Shown here: piece by piece, positions 1-9,119 of the stretch
How the letters are laid out: every line of letters starts with the position of its first letter
How positions within the stretch are numbered: position 1 is the stretch's first letter
Assembly: GCA_900552685.1 (NCBI GenBank)
Contig: USAJ01000005.1
Location: forward strand, 1 to 64,000
DNA: 64,000 nt
Source: an uncultured Collinsella sp.
Lineage (GTDB): Bacteria > Actinomycetota > Coriobacteriia > Coriobacteriales > Coriobacteriaceae
Direction of reading: 5' to 3'
The notes under the pieces: generated by a model
Told to the model about the DNA's origin: nothing
The model's database searches: none
What the model saw: the letters and a program-made list of their open reading frames with translations, nothing else
Position numbers and translations under genes: made by a program

Positions 1-55
1 GCGATTGGCGAAAATGCGTTGGTGGAAATGGTGAAAATTATATTGACGCTAACAC

Positions 56-289
56 ATGGCCGAGTTCGGGATCAGGTCGAAGTCCCCGCTGGAGCGCTGG
101 TGCAGGCTCTACCGCGAGGGCGGCGCCGAGGCGCTGCGGCCCGGCCCGAAGGGCAGGCCGAGGGGGTCGAGGTCGAAACCCCGGGCCCGCACCCGCGAGC
201 AGGAGCTCGAGGAGCGCTGCCGCAGGCTCGAGGCCGAGGTCGCCTACCTAAAAAAATTGCGCGCCCTGGTCGAGCGGGACGGGCTCTGA
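56..289 (+). CDS. IS3-family transposase OrfA (N-terminally short)
   Basis: This is the helix-turn-helix first ORF of an IS3/IS150-type element. The visible part ends in an arginine/glutamate-rich coiled stretch (EQELEERCRRLEAEVAYLKK) typical of OrfA leucine zippers, which mediate multimerisation. The reading frame opens only at the ATG at 56. In-frame stops lie just upstream at 32-34, 44-46 and 50-52, so the usual first 40-50 residues, including the first HTH helix, are missing. Base composition also changes abruptly near position 55, from AT-rich to very GC-rich. The gene is therefore probably 5'-truncated or disrupted, although the window edge prevents a firm decision. Confidence 0.7.
   Translation: MAEFGIRSKSPLERWCRLYREGGAEALRPGPKGRPRGSRSKPRARTREQELEERCRRLEAEVAYLKKLRALVERDGL
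250..256 (+). other. Slippery heptamer A_AAA_AAA for -1 programmed frameshift
   Basis: Seven adenines sit in phase with OrfA as A AAA AAA. A -1 slip here moves the ribosome from the OrfA frame into the open OrfB frame, which gives the OrfAB transposase of IS3-family elements. Confidence 0.75.
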
Positions 290-1161
290 CCGGGGCGGCG
301 GCCGAGGCGGTGAGGGCGCTGAGGGCGGAGGGGCACTCCCTGCGCCACCTGCTGGAGTGCTCGGGGCTCAGGAGGTCGACCTACTACTACGCGCTGGCGC
401 ACCCGCGGAGGCCGACCAGGCCCGAGCTGCGCGACGCCGCGGCCGAGATATTCTCGCGCACCGCCAACGGCTGCGGGCACCGGCAGATAGCCATGTGCCT
501 GCGCGCCGAGCTGGGCGCGGTCGTGGCCGACAAGACCGTGCTCAAGATGATGCGCGAGATGGGCATCCGGTGCGGGATACGCCGCCGGGGCTCCCGCCGC
601 CGGTACAGCTCCTACAGGGGGCTCGTGGGGAGCACGTTCGAGAACGTCATCGCGAGGGACTTCGGCGCCGACGGGCCGTGGCAGAAGCTCGGCACCGACG
701 TCACCGAGTTCAAGGTCGCCGGCGCCAAGGCCTACTGGGCCCCGGTGCTCGACTTCTGCACGAAGGAGATCGTGGCGAGCGACATATCGACCTCGCCGGA
801 CCTCGCCCAGCAGCACAGGATGCTCGACCGGCTCCTCGAGGCCCTGCCAGACGGGGCGGCGCCGACCATGCACTCGGACATGGGCTGGCAGTACCAGCAC
901 GAGTCCTACGCCTCCAGGCTGGAGGGGGCGGGCATCACCCAAAGCATGTCACGCAAGGGGAACTGCATCGACAACGCCGCCACCGAGCAGCTCTTCGGCC
1001 ACGTGAAGGACGAGTTCTACCGCGGCAGGGAGTGGGGCAGCTTCGGGGACTTCAAGCGCGACCTGGAGGAGTACATAGCCCATTGGAACGCGCGGCGCAG
1101 GCAGGTAAGATTGAAGGGCCTGACGCCGGAGGAGTTCCGGAACCAGGCCCTTGCGGCGTAG
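250..1161 (+). CDS. IS3-family transposase OrfB (rve/DDE integrase domain)
   Basis: This is the catalytic half of the transposase, reached by the -1 frameshift at the A7 run. After an N-terminal HTH_21-like segment (SGLRRSTYYYAL, then GCGHRQIAMCLR) comes a complete DDE catalytic core: first Asp in GTDVTEF, second Asp in MHSDMGWQYQ, and Glu in ATEQLFGHVKDEFY. The C-terminal YIAHWNARRRQ...GLTPEEFR motif is typical of IS3/IS150 transposases. The catalytic ORF is intact up to its TAG. Function of the element depends on the left end, which is not in the window. Confidence 0.9.
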   Translation, partial: KKIARPGRAGRALTGAAAEAVRALRAEGHSLRHLLECSGLRRSTYYYALAHPRRPTRPELRDAAAEIFSRTANGCGHRQIAMCLRAELGAVVADKTVLKMMREMGIRCGIRRRGSRRRYSSYRGLVGSTFENVIARDFGADGPWQKLGTDVTEFKVAGAKAYWAPVLDFCTKEIVASDISTSPDLAQQHRMLDRLLEALPDGAAPTMHSDMGWQYQHESYASRLEGAGITQSMSRKGNCIDNAATEQLFGHVKDEFYRGREWGSFGDFKRDLEEYIAHWNARRRQVRLKGLTPEEFRNQALAA

Positions 1162-1174
1162 TCGCTATTTATTC

Positions 1175-1199
1175 AGTCCAAGTTTCGGGGCGCAGTTCA
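1175..1199 (+). repeat. Right terminal inverted repeat of the IS3 element
   Basis: On the minus strand this reads TGAACTGCGCCCCGAAACTT followed by GGACT. It resembles IS150-group ends and finishes with the family's TG...CA dinucleotides at 1199. It lies 14 bp after the OrfB stop. The matching left end is not visible. Confidence 0.6.
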
Positions 1200-1217
1200 C
1201 TGTCCCCTTTGTGGTGG
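1200..1217 (+). repeat. Half of a CCACC-type REP repeat at the IS edge
   Basis: The sequence directly after the IS end, TGTCCCCTTTGTGGTGGT, equals the right half of the palindromic repeats at 29163, 30120 and 32163. The left half is missing, as if the IS had inserted into or deleted part of a REP. Confidence 0.55.
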
Positions 1218-1233
1218 TGCGAGGGGAGGGCGT

Positions 1234-1776
1234 GTGGCCGATCTGTATTTGGTGCGGCATGGGCAGACCGAGCTCAATGTGAAGAACATTTTGCAGGGCT
1301 GGCGCGATTCACCGCTTACGGCGCGCGGGCGCGAGCAAGCGCTGGCGACGCGTGCGGCGTTCGAGGACCGCGGCGTGACCTTTGACCATGTGTATTCGTC
1401 TCCGTTGGGCCGGGCGCGGCATACGGCCGAGCTTATCGTTGGCGAGGGCCGTTCCATAGAACTGGTCGATGAACTGCGCGAGTGGCATTTGGGTTCGTTG
1501 GAGGGCACATCAAACCGTGAGATGCCGGCGCAACCCTGGGGCGATTATCCGGTTGCCTTTGGTGGCGAGTCGGAAAGTGAGCTTCGCGCACGTATGGTCG
1601 CGGCACTGTCCCGCATCATGTCCCGACCCCGGCACGACTGCGTGCTGGCCGTCTCCCACGGCTCAGCCTGCCAGGAGTTTCTTAGATGCGTGACCGGCGG
1701 GGGAGAGCAACCCGACAACGGTGCCGTGCTTTATTTTGGTTATTGCGACGGGGCGTTTTCGCTCTTGGGTTGGTAA
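1234..1776 (+). CDS. Histidine phosphatase family protein (phosphoglycerate mutase-like)
   Basis: This 180-residue protein of the two-histidine phosphatase superfamily carries the RHG signature at its start (R8-H9-G10 in LVRHGQTELN), with H9 as the expected phosphohistidine. The second catalytic histidine is H142 in AVSHGSACQEF. The WRDSPLTARG segment matches cofactor-dependent mutases and broad-specificity phosphatases (GpmB/CobC-like). The substrate cannot be read from the sequence. Start is GTG at 1234, with a GGGGAGGG ribosome-binding site just before it. A paralogue follows 18 bp after the stop, so the two form a tandem operon. Confidence 0.88.
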   Translation: MADLYLVRHGQTELNVKNILQGWRDSPLTARGREQALATRAAFEDRGVTFDHVYSSPLGRARHTAELIVGEGRSIELVDELREWHLGSLEGTSNREMPAQPWGDYPVAFGGESESELRARMVAALSRIMSRPRHDCVLAVSHGSACQEFLRCVTGGGEQPDNGAVLYFGYCDGAFSLLGW

Positions 1777-1794
1777 CAAACGAAAGGACCCCCT

Positions 1795-2430
1795 ATGAAT
1801 AAAGACCTGTATCTGGTCCGTCACGGGCAGACGATATTTAACCTCAAGCGCATTATTCAGGGCTGGAGTGACTCGCCGCTTACGCAGCTTGGATGCGACC
1901 AGGCGGCGCGTGCCGGCATGTTCTTGCGTGCGCGCGGCATTGAGCCCGACCACGCCTACACCTCCACACTTCATCGCACCGAGCAGACTATCGCCAGCTT
2001 GTGGCCGGGCTTGGCGTACGAGCGCCTGGATGGCCTGCGTGAGTGGTTCTTTGGCGACTTTGAGGCCGAGCGCGTGATGCTGATGCCCGAGCGCCCGTGG
2101 CGCGACTTCTATTGCCAGTTTGGCGGCGAGGGCCAGATGCGGGTGCGCGAGCGCATGGTGGCGACGTTGACCGAGCTTATGCAGCGTCCGGACCATACGT
2201 GCGTGCTCGCGGTAAGCCACGGCTCGGCTATCAAGGAGTTCATGGACCACGTGAAGGGTGCGGCGGCAGACGAGCGCGACCGCGTTCCGGGCAATTGCTC
2301 GGTGTTGCACTTTGCGTTTGATGATACGACGGATACGTTTGAACTGGTTGAGATCTTTACGCAGGAAGACTACGCGCGCGAGCTGGGGCTTGAGCCGCTC
2401 GTGGCGGCAGCGGGTCCGCAGCGCGGGTAG
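1795..2430 (+). CDS. Histidine phosphatase family protein, second tandem copy
   Basis: This 211-residue paralogue of the preceding gene has RHG at R9-H10-G11 (LVRHGQTIFN) and its second histidine in AVSHGSAIKEF (H142). The two copies share the spacing between catalytic histidines and the QGW-DSPLT segment, so they arose by duplication, but they differ clearly in the central region. ATG at 1795 is preceded by GAAAGGACC. A small-molecule phosphatase or phosphosugar mutase is most likely; the substrate is unknown. Confidence 0.88.
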   Translation: MNKDLYLVRHGQTIFNLKRIIQGWSDSPLTQLGCDQAARAGMFLRARGIEPDHAYTSTLHRTEQTIASLWPGLAYERLDGLREWFFGDFEAERVMLMPERPWRDFYCQFGGEGQMRVRERMVATLTELMQRPDHTCVLAVSHGSAIKEFMDHVKGAAADERDRVPGNCSVLHFAFDDTTDTFELVEIFTQEDYARELGLEPLVAAAGPQRG

Positions 2431-2557
2431 CGCGGGCGTGACGATGCGGATCGTCGACATCATTGCTCGATGTGAAAGGGGCGGGGATGCATGCGCATGT
2501 ATCCCCGCCCCTTGTTTGTTGAGCTATCGAGTCTTTATACTGGGCGTTTAGACTCTG

Positions 2558-3241
2558 TTAGAACCGTGCGATCTGGTGGGTGAGCAGGCCCGTCGGGACC
2601 TGCGGTGCGGCGCCGCTGACCTGCGCGGCGGGGAAGAGTGCGGCCACGGTAAAGTTGAACGGTTCTTTGCCCGTATAGGTGCCGGCCGTGCGGGCCTCGT
2701 CTGCCAGCAGCTGCGACGCCCCGGTCAGAGCGGCGGCGTAGGCGGGGTCGTCTGCCGGCGTCGGCTCCGGCGCCTGATCGAGCATGGCCCGGATGGCGGC
2801 AACGGCGTCCTCGCGCTTGACCTCCCACACACGGTGCGTAATGCCGGCGGGGTCGGTGACGGCGTAGAGCGACGCGCCCTCTTTGGCGGCACCCAGGATG
2901 ATATCCATGACGGGCGAAGTCTCGTAGGCGAGCGACACGGGGCGTGGCTGAACTTTGAGTTCGGCGATCGCGTGCGCAGCGGCGGCCACGTCAGCGCTGA
3001 CATCGCCCTTGCCGCCCGCAAGTACACTTATCGGACAAATCGCCACGACACCCGTCACGCGGCCCGGCTCGCCCGAGCATTCGTACACGTAATACGCCGC
3101 GCCTGGATCCTTGAGCATCAGGCCGTCGGCGATGGCGCCGCGCAGGGCGTCGTTGCCGCCCAGGATGCCGCCCATCTGCGGCAGCGCTTCGAGCACGCGA
3201 TCCTGAGCTGGGCGGATGCAGGGAAACGGAAGTGCTTTCAT
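2558..3241 (-). CDS. DUF1015-like conserved protein
   Basis: This 227-residue protein begins MKALPFPCIRPAQDRVLEAL, resembling the F-x-x-I/L-R-P opening of DUF1015 (PF06245) proteins, and continues with an Ala-rich alpha/beta region. It is shorter than typical DUF1015 members (about 400 residues), so it may be a reduced or only related form. The ATG at 3241 is chosen because AGGACC lies 7-12 nt upstream; longer in-frame starts lack a ribosome-binding site. Function is unknown. It runs in the same direction as the M20 peptidase 39 bp upstream, so the two are probably co-transcribed. Confidence 0.6.
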   Translation of the reverse strand: MKALPFPCIRPAQDRVLEALPQMGGILGGNDALRGAIADGLMLKDPGAAYYVYECSGEPGRVTGVVAICPISVLAGGKGDVSADVAAAAHAIAELKVQPRPVSLAYETSPVMDIILGAAKEGASLYAVTDPAGITHRVWEVKREDAVAAIRAMLDQAPEPTPADDPAYAAALTGASQLLADEARTAGTYTGKEPFNFTVAALFPAAQVSGAAPQVPTGLLTHQIARF

Positions 3242-3280
3242 GGACGGTCCTAACACGCGAGTCGGTTTGTTCGCGGCTTA

Positions 3281-4501
3281 TTATGCCCCAACTTGGCCGC
3301 TTGCGTCCCAGAGCGTGTTGTCGGCGAGCGCGATGAGCACGTTTTGGCAGCGAACGATATCGGCGTGGGGCACATACTCGTTGGGTTTGTGCGCGAGCGC
3401 GAGCGAGCCGGGGCCGTAACTCATACAATTTCGGTTACCTGTCTTGCCGGCAATGACGGCGGTGTCGGTGTAGCCGGTAAAGAAGCCGACGGTCGTGTCC
3501 GTGTCTGTCACGTCATCGGCGGCACGCTTGAGCGCAGCTAGAAGGGGAGAGCCTGGGTCGCGCTCGATGGCGGGGCGGTCACCTGTCACGGCGTAGCTGC
3601 CATGGCAACCGTGAACCGCGGTCTCGGCAGCGACAATTGACTGCTCGACCATGTTGATCGCGGCGGCCGTGTTGGTCGGCGGCGTTAGGCGCATATCGAC
3701 CCAGACCTTGGCGTGGTCGGGCACGACATAGGGACGGTAGCCACCCTCGATCTGACCAAACGTGATGGTCGAAGGCCCCAGCTCATCGTGTACGGGCAGC
3801 GCCGCGAACGCATGGCGAAGCGAGCAGACGGCCTCGGCTATGGCGGCGACGGCGTCGGCGCCCTTCCAAGGCTGGCTCGCATGCGCCGTGACGCCGGTCA
3901 TCTCGATTTCGAACCACGTGCGTCCCTTGTGCGCCACCTGAATCTGTCCATCGGTGGGCTCGGTGTCCAGTACCCATTCGCGCGAGCCGACCCAGCCGGC
4001 GTCGATGGCCGCCTCGGAGCCGCGCATAAAGTCTTCCTCGTCGACCGAGCAGATGAGCGAAAAGCCGCGGTGGGGCAGCGCGCCAACTGCCGCCACGCGC
4101 TCGAGCGTATGGACCAGCGCGGCAATGGCGCAGGCCAGGCCACCCTTCATATCGCAGGCGCCGCGGCCATAGAGTTTATCGTCACGCACGATTGCTCTGA
4201 GCGGGGGAATGCCTGCGTCCCAACCGTCTCCCAAGGTGACGGTATCCATGTGGCAGATGTAGACGAGCCGTGGCTCGTCGCTCAAACCGGGCACGGTGAC
4301 CATAAGGTTGCGGCGTCCGGGGAGCACCTCGAGCTCCTCAATCTGCACGGCATCGAGTGTCGGGTGGTTCAACCGTGTCAGCCGTTCCTCAACCAGCGCT
4401 TTGATATACCGCTCAATTTCATCCTCATACGCGCCCGGGTCCGAGCTGTCGATCCGCACAAGCTCCTGCGCGAGCCGCCAGGCAAAGTCCTCGTCAACCA
4501 T
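3281..4501 (-). CDS. M20-family metallopeptidase / deacylase (ArgE/DapE-like)
   Basis: This 406-residue dinuclear zinc hydrolase has the metal-ligand pattern of M20: H84-x-D86 in CHMDTV, D117 in GRGACDMKGG, the Glu pair 155-156 in SVDEED (general base and ligand), and a C-terminal His in LAHKPNEYV. The inserted lid/dimerisation domain begins near GRTWFEIEMTGVTAHAS. Family members remove N-acyl groups or cleave dipeptides (ArgE, DapE, carboxypeptidase G2); the exact substrate is open. The start at 4501 is preferred over an upstream one because TGAGGTT lies about 7 nt before it. Confidence 0.85.
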   Translation of the reverse strand: MVDEDFAWRLAQELVRIDSSDPGAYEDEIERYIKALVEERLTRLNHPTLDAVQIEELEVLPGRRNLMVTVPGLSDEPRLVYICHMDTVTLGDGWDAGIPPLRAIVRDDKLYGRGACDMKGGLACAIAALVHTLERVAAVGALPHRGFSLICSVDEEDFMRGSEAAIDAGWVGSREWVLDTEPTDGQIQVAHKGRTWFEIEMTGVTAHASQPWKGADAVAAIAEAVCSLRHAFAALPVHDELGPSTITFGQIEGGYRPYVVPDHAKVWVDMRLTPPTNTAAAINMVEQSIVAAETAVHGCHGSYAVTGDRPAIERDPGSPLLAALKRAADDVTDTDTTVGFFTGYTDTAVIAGKTGNRNCMSYGPGSLALAHKPNEYVPHADIVRCQNVLIALADNTLWDASGQVGA

Positions 4502-4655
4502 ATGCAACCTCACAATCAGTCTGCTTTCCAAACCGATTGTAAGCCTCTTGAGAGATTCGCGACGTGTACGTAGCAGTATTTACCGTTCGCAGGCTAAGCC
4601 ATCGCGTTTGCCGTCCGTGCGGGTTCGCAAACGGCGCAGTGGGTACGTAGCCGTT

Positions 4656-5705
4656 ATGGACGACATGCTGTGCGACATATCTGCCTTTCGGTATCACCGG
4701 ATACCTCCACAGGTCTTGGCGATAATGCCGGACCTGCCCGATTCTGCGGACGATCCGCGCAGGGAGCGCCTTTGTGAGCACCCGCTCGTCAAGCATTTCC
4801 TGGGCACCCCGTTGCACGTGTTGGCGCAGGGCAGCTGCGGACGTAAGGGTGATCGCATTGTCAGGCATGTTTGGAACGGGGAGAGGCCGTTTGGCTCCGT
4901 GCGGCAGACGGAGTTTGGCCTCGATGTCGCGTTCCCACTCTTTACCCTGCTGACCCTGGCTTCCTCGGTTTCAAACGAGCGTCTAATCATGTGCATGTAT
5001 GAGATGTGCGGCACCTTTGCCGTGTGCAAGATTGCGCCTCAGGTAAAGTCGGCACTTGTGCAGGCATATGGGGGCCAGTGGGGTGACGCGCGGTCGGGCT
5101 GGGAAAACGTAAAGGACGTCTCGGGGAATCCAACGGACTTGTGGAAACGACCGCCCTTGATCGAGCTCTCTGAGCTTGCAGAGTTCGTCGATAAGATCCG
5201 GGGGCTCCGCGGCGCTAAATCGTTCATACGAGCCGCGAAATGCATTACGGGGGTGGCAGCATCGCCGCTCGAGGTCCAGGCTTCGATGCTGTTTGGCCTT
5301 ACGAGGTTGCGCGGCGGCGAAGGGCTGCGCCTTACCAATAACGTTGAGATTCGTATGACGCGCAGCGCCCGCCTGATTTCGGGTCTTGATAGGCGCTATG
5401 CCGATATCCTGCTGGCAAATAAGGACGGCAGCCGAGAGTGTCTGGTTGAATGCCAGGGTAAAGCCATACACGGATCCATAGAATCCAAGATTTCGGATTC
5501 CGATCGAACGACGGCGCTGCAAGCGATGGGATATCCCGTCGTTCTGATGACTTATGGTCAGCTGGCCGACTCCGATGCCTTCCGCGTGGTGATGGAGCTC
5601 ATCATGTCCTATCTCGATGCGCCGTTGAAAGACAAGACACCGCGGCAGCAGGAGCTCGAACGACGGTTTCGTGAAGAGATTTTTATCGATTGGGCGGGAA
5701 TGTAG
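4656..5705 (+). CDS. Hypothetical protein with C-terminal PD-(D/E)XK / DUF559-like fold
   Basis: This 349-residue protein matches no family I can name. Its C-terminal third has the layout of Vsr/DUF559-type endonucleases: D250 in YADILLANK, then E265-x-Q267-x-K269 in VECQGKAIH, then a basic/acidic helix (SDSDRTTALQAMGYPVVLM) ending in YGQL. In known families that helix precedes a strand placing the protein on DNA ends. The N-terminal 200 residues (opening MLCDISAFRYHRIPPQVLA) look like a transcription-regulator or AbiEi-like segment, but I cannot prove this. Starts at 4656 or 4665 are possible; no strong ribosome-binding site is visible. Base composition is less GC-rich than its neighbours. 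Confidence 0.6.
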   Translation: MDDMLCDISAFRYHRIPPQVLAIMPDLPDSADDPRRERLCEHPLVKHFLGTPLHVLAQGSCGRKGDRIVRHVWNGERPFGSVRQTEFGLDVAFPLFTLLTLASSVSNERLIMCMYEMCGTFAVCKIAPQVKSALVQAYGGQWGDARSGWENVKDVSGNPTDLWKRPPLIELSELAEFVDKIRGLRGAKSFIRAAKCITGVAASPLEVQASMLFGLTRLRGGEGLRLTNNVEIRMTRSARLISGLDRRYADILLANKDGSRECLVECQGKAIHGSIESKISDSDRTTALQAMGYPVVLMTYGQLADSDAFRVVMELIMSYLDAPLKDKTPRQQELERRFREEIFIDWAGM

Positions 5706-5784
5706 TCGTGCAGGTGGAAAACGGCCGCATGAACTAGAGTTTTGGGCGCGAAAAAGGGTTCAGTTTCGCCTTGGAATTGGCTTT

Positions 5785-5963
5785 AAAAGTGCTACCCAGA
5801 ACAAGTTATTTCGGAAAATGGACAGTCAACTTATATTTGGCATATAGAGATCGTTTTTTACCTACTAAAACCCCTGCTAAAGCTGTTTATAAAAGCAGTT
5901 GTGCTTAGTGACTTGAGCCTCACTGTCTATTATCCGAAACAACTTGTTCTGGGTAGCACTTTT
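5785..5963. repeat. Inverted-repeat-bounded element A (30-nt arms)
   Basis: Arms at 5785-5814 and 5934-5963 are complementary at 29 of 30 positions (AAAAGTGCTACCCAGAACAA on the outer side). They enclose about 120 bp of AT-rich sequence without a gene. The interior contains ACTAAAACC...TTGTGCTT, a weak match to the core of elements B, C and D. The rest of the 5706-6055 gap holds only the serA-side terminator. Confidence 0.7.
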
Positions 5964-5983
5964 CAAGCCACCGGGAGCAACGA

Positions 5984-6018
5984 ATTCGGCCCCCGTTTTG
6001 TGAAAATGGGGGCCGAAT
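5984..6018 (-). terminator. Hairpin downstream of serA
   Basis: An 11-bp perfect stem (ATTCGGCCCCC / GGGGGCCGAAT) lies 38 bp past the serA stop. There is no clean T-run outside the stem, so it is a terminator or mRNA 3'-end stabiliser. Confidence 0.55.
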
Positions 6019-6055
6019 GGGCGTCGTGGCCTGTCTGGCAGGCTTGGCGCCGACG

Positions 6056-7219
6056 CTACTTGATCACGCGTACGCGATACATCGACGGAATCTGCTTGAG
6101 CGCCTCGATGGTGCTGCTGTCCAGGTGCTCGTCGGTGTCGAACATGGTGTAGGCGTTCTCGCCAGCGGACTCGTTGGTCATACGCTGCACGTTGGCGTTG
6201 TCCTTGGCCAGGATGGCCGTGATCTGGCCGATCATGTTGGGCACGTTGGCGTGCAGGCAGGCGATGCGGCTCGCGGCGCGCGCCTTGCCCATGCTGCAGG
6301 CGGGGTAGTTGACGCTGTGTGCGATGTTACCGTTCTCCAGGTAATCCTTGAGCTCGCTGATGGCCATGTCGGCGCAGTTGGCCTCGGCCTCGCCAGTGCC
6401 GGCGCCCGAGTGCGTGGTGATAAACGTATTGGGCATCTTGACGGTCTTGGGCGTGGCAAAGTCGCAGCTAAACCAGCTCAGCCTGCCCTCGCGTAGGGCG
6501 GCGTCGACGGCGTCCTCGTCAATGATGGTTTCGCGCGCGTAGTTGATGAGCACGGCGTCGGGTGCCAGCAGGTTAATCTGCTCGGTGCTGATCATGCCGA
6601 TTGTGTCGGCCTTACTGGGCACGTGCACGGTGAGGTAGTCGCAGCCGCGGCAGAGGTCCTCGAGCGTGCCGACGCGCTGCACCTCGCGGCTCAGTACCCA
6701 CGCGTGCTCTACGGAAATGAACGGGTCGTAGCCGTAAACGTCCATGCCCAGATCGACGCAGGCGTTGGCGACTTTGGAGCCCACGTTGCCCAGGCCGATG
6801 ACGCCGATGCGCTTGCCCTTGAGCTCGTGGCCCACAAAGGCCTTCTTGGCCTTCTCGGCATCGACCTGGATCTCGGGGTCGTCGGCGTTGTCGCGCACCC
6901 AGTTCATCGACTGCACCACGCCACGGCTCGAAAGCACCAGCATGCCCAGGACGAGCTCCTTGACGGCGTTGCTGTTGGCGCCGGGGGAGTTAAAGACGAC
7001 GACGCCCTTCTTGGCGTACTCCTCGACGGGGATGTTGTTGACGCCGGCGCCGCAGCGGGCGATGGCGCGGATGCCCTCGGGCAGCTCGTAGCCGTGCAGG
7101 TCGGTCGAGCGCATCAGGATCGCGTCGGCCTCCTCGGCGGTGCTTACAAACTCGTAGCCCTCGCCAAACTCGACTTTGCCGTCTTTAGTGATGTCGTCGA
7201 TGGTCTTAATCTTGCGCAT
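6056..7219 (-). CDS. serA: D-3-phosphoglycerate dehydrogenase
   Basis: This 387-residue protein oxidises 3-phosphoglycerate to 3-phosphohydroxypyruvate, the first step of serine synthesis. Visible features are an N-terminal substrate domain with ARCGAGVNNIPVEE, the NAD-binding GLGNVG (142-147) with the acidic strand ending YGYDPF, catalytic R229-E230 in NYARETIIDE, and H270 in THSGAG. A C-terminal ACT domain from about residue 315 ends the protein; it lacks the intervening ASB domain, as in short SerA forms. ATG at 7219 follows AAGGAG. serC lies 72 bp upstream in the same direction, so serC-serA form a serine operon. Confidence 0.92.
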   Translation of the reverse strand: MRKIKTIDDITKDGKVEFGEGYEFVSTAEEADAILMRSTDLHGYELPEGIRAIARCGAGVNNIPVEEYAKKGVVVFNSPGANSNAVKELVLGMLVLSSRGVVQSMNWVRDNADDPEIQVDAEKAKKAFVGHELKGKRIGVIGLGNVGSKVANACVDLGMDVYGYDPFISVEHAWVLSREVQRVGTLEDLCRGCDYLTVHVPSKADTIGMISTEQINLLAPDAVLINYARETIIDEDAVDAALREGRLSWFSCDFATPKTVKMPNTFITTHSGAGTGEAEANCADMAISELKDYLENGNIAHSVNYPACSMGKARAASRIACLHANVPNMIGQITAILAKDNANVQRMTNESAGENAYTMFDTDEHLDSSTIEALKQIPSMYRVRVIK

Positions 7220-7291
7220 GGAAAAACTCCTTAGCAGGTTTTGATCTAAACAGAGTGGTCTGATGTGGCTGGTCGGCCCGCGTGTTGCGGG

Positions 7292-8416
<1,125 letters not shown>

Positions 8417-8551
8417 CTTCTAGTTCCCCTCGTAGTCGTTTGAACGTTCGGGATACTTTAGCACAGTGGAGCGCCAGGCGCGACCGCATCACGGTAAAAC
8501 TCGAGTGCGCCGCTATGATTTACAGGATGGTTGCATAGGGGAGGGGTGACC

Positions 8552-8827
8552 TTACCTGATGGCTCGCATCCGATCCGCCTCGGCCTTCGCCTGCTTCCAA
8601 GGACGCACGCGGCCGTTGGTGAGGTCGTCGTAGCCACGAGCGATGGATTGCTGGATGGTTCTATTCATCCCGTGGCGGTTGTCGATTATTAAGCCAGGGA
8701 TGTTTGGCAAGAATGGATCTGTTCTTTCAACTGGCATACGGAATCCCTCTGTAACGCTGTCCTCTTCAATCGATATCGATGATAACGCGCTGGTATCGCG
8801 CAGACATGGGGCAAAACGTAGTGCCAC
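8552..8827 (-). pseudogene. Possible remnant of a RelB/DinJ-type antitoxin
   Basis: This is a short minus-strand reading frame. From residue 29 it reads FRMPVERTDPF and later SIARGYDDLTNGRVRPW, similar in layout to the C-terminal half of DinJ/RelB antitoxins, whose toxin-binding tail follows a PF-x-x-x-P-x-x-DPF segment. The expected N-terminal ribbon-helix-helix is absent and no toxin gene lies beside it. I treat it as a decayed antitoxin at the island border, with low confidence. It could be a spurious frame. Confidence 0.3.
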
Positions 8828-9119
8828 TGGGAGTACTCGGGCTCCCGGACTGCTGATTTACGTTCCTAGCTTCATAATTGGATCATATTTGCTTCGGTTT
8901 TGTTGCGCAATAAAAGTGCGCTCGAGTTATGGCCGGCACTCCCATAGGCTGTTCGCCGGATGATAGCGACCGTCTGCAGAAACAGCCCTATTGGGCGTCT
9001 TTGTTCTTCGGGCTACATGAGTGCCTCACGGTATGATTAAAAGCACGTTGCGCCAGACCAGTGTTAATAAAAGGTCAAAAATGGTGGCATCAAATGCGAT
9101 TGTGGCATAGGGGATGCTG
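8828..9119. other. Non-coding left border of the defence island
   Basis: No gene is visible here. Composition drops towards AT-rich. A possible -10 (TATGAT near 9032) could serve the following operon, but no good -35 partner is present. Confidence 0.35.
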
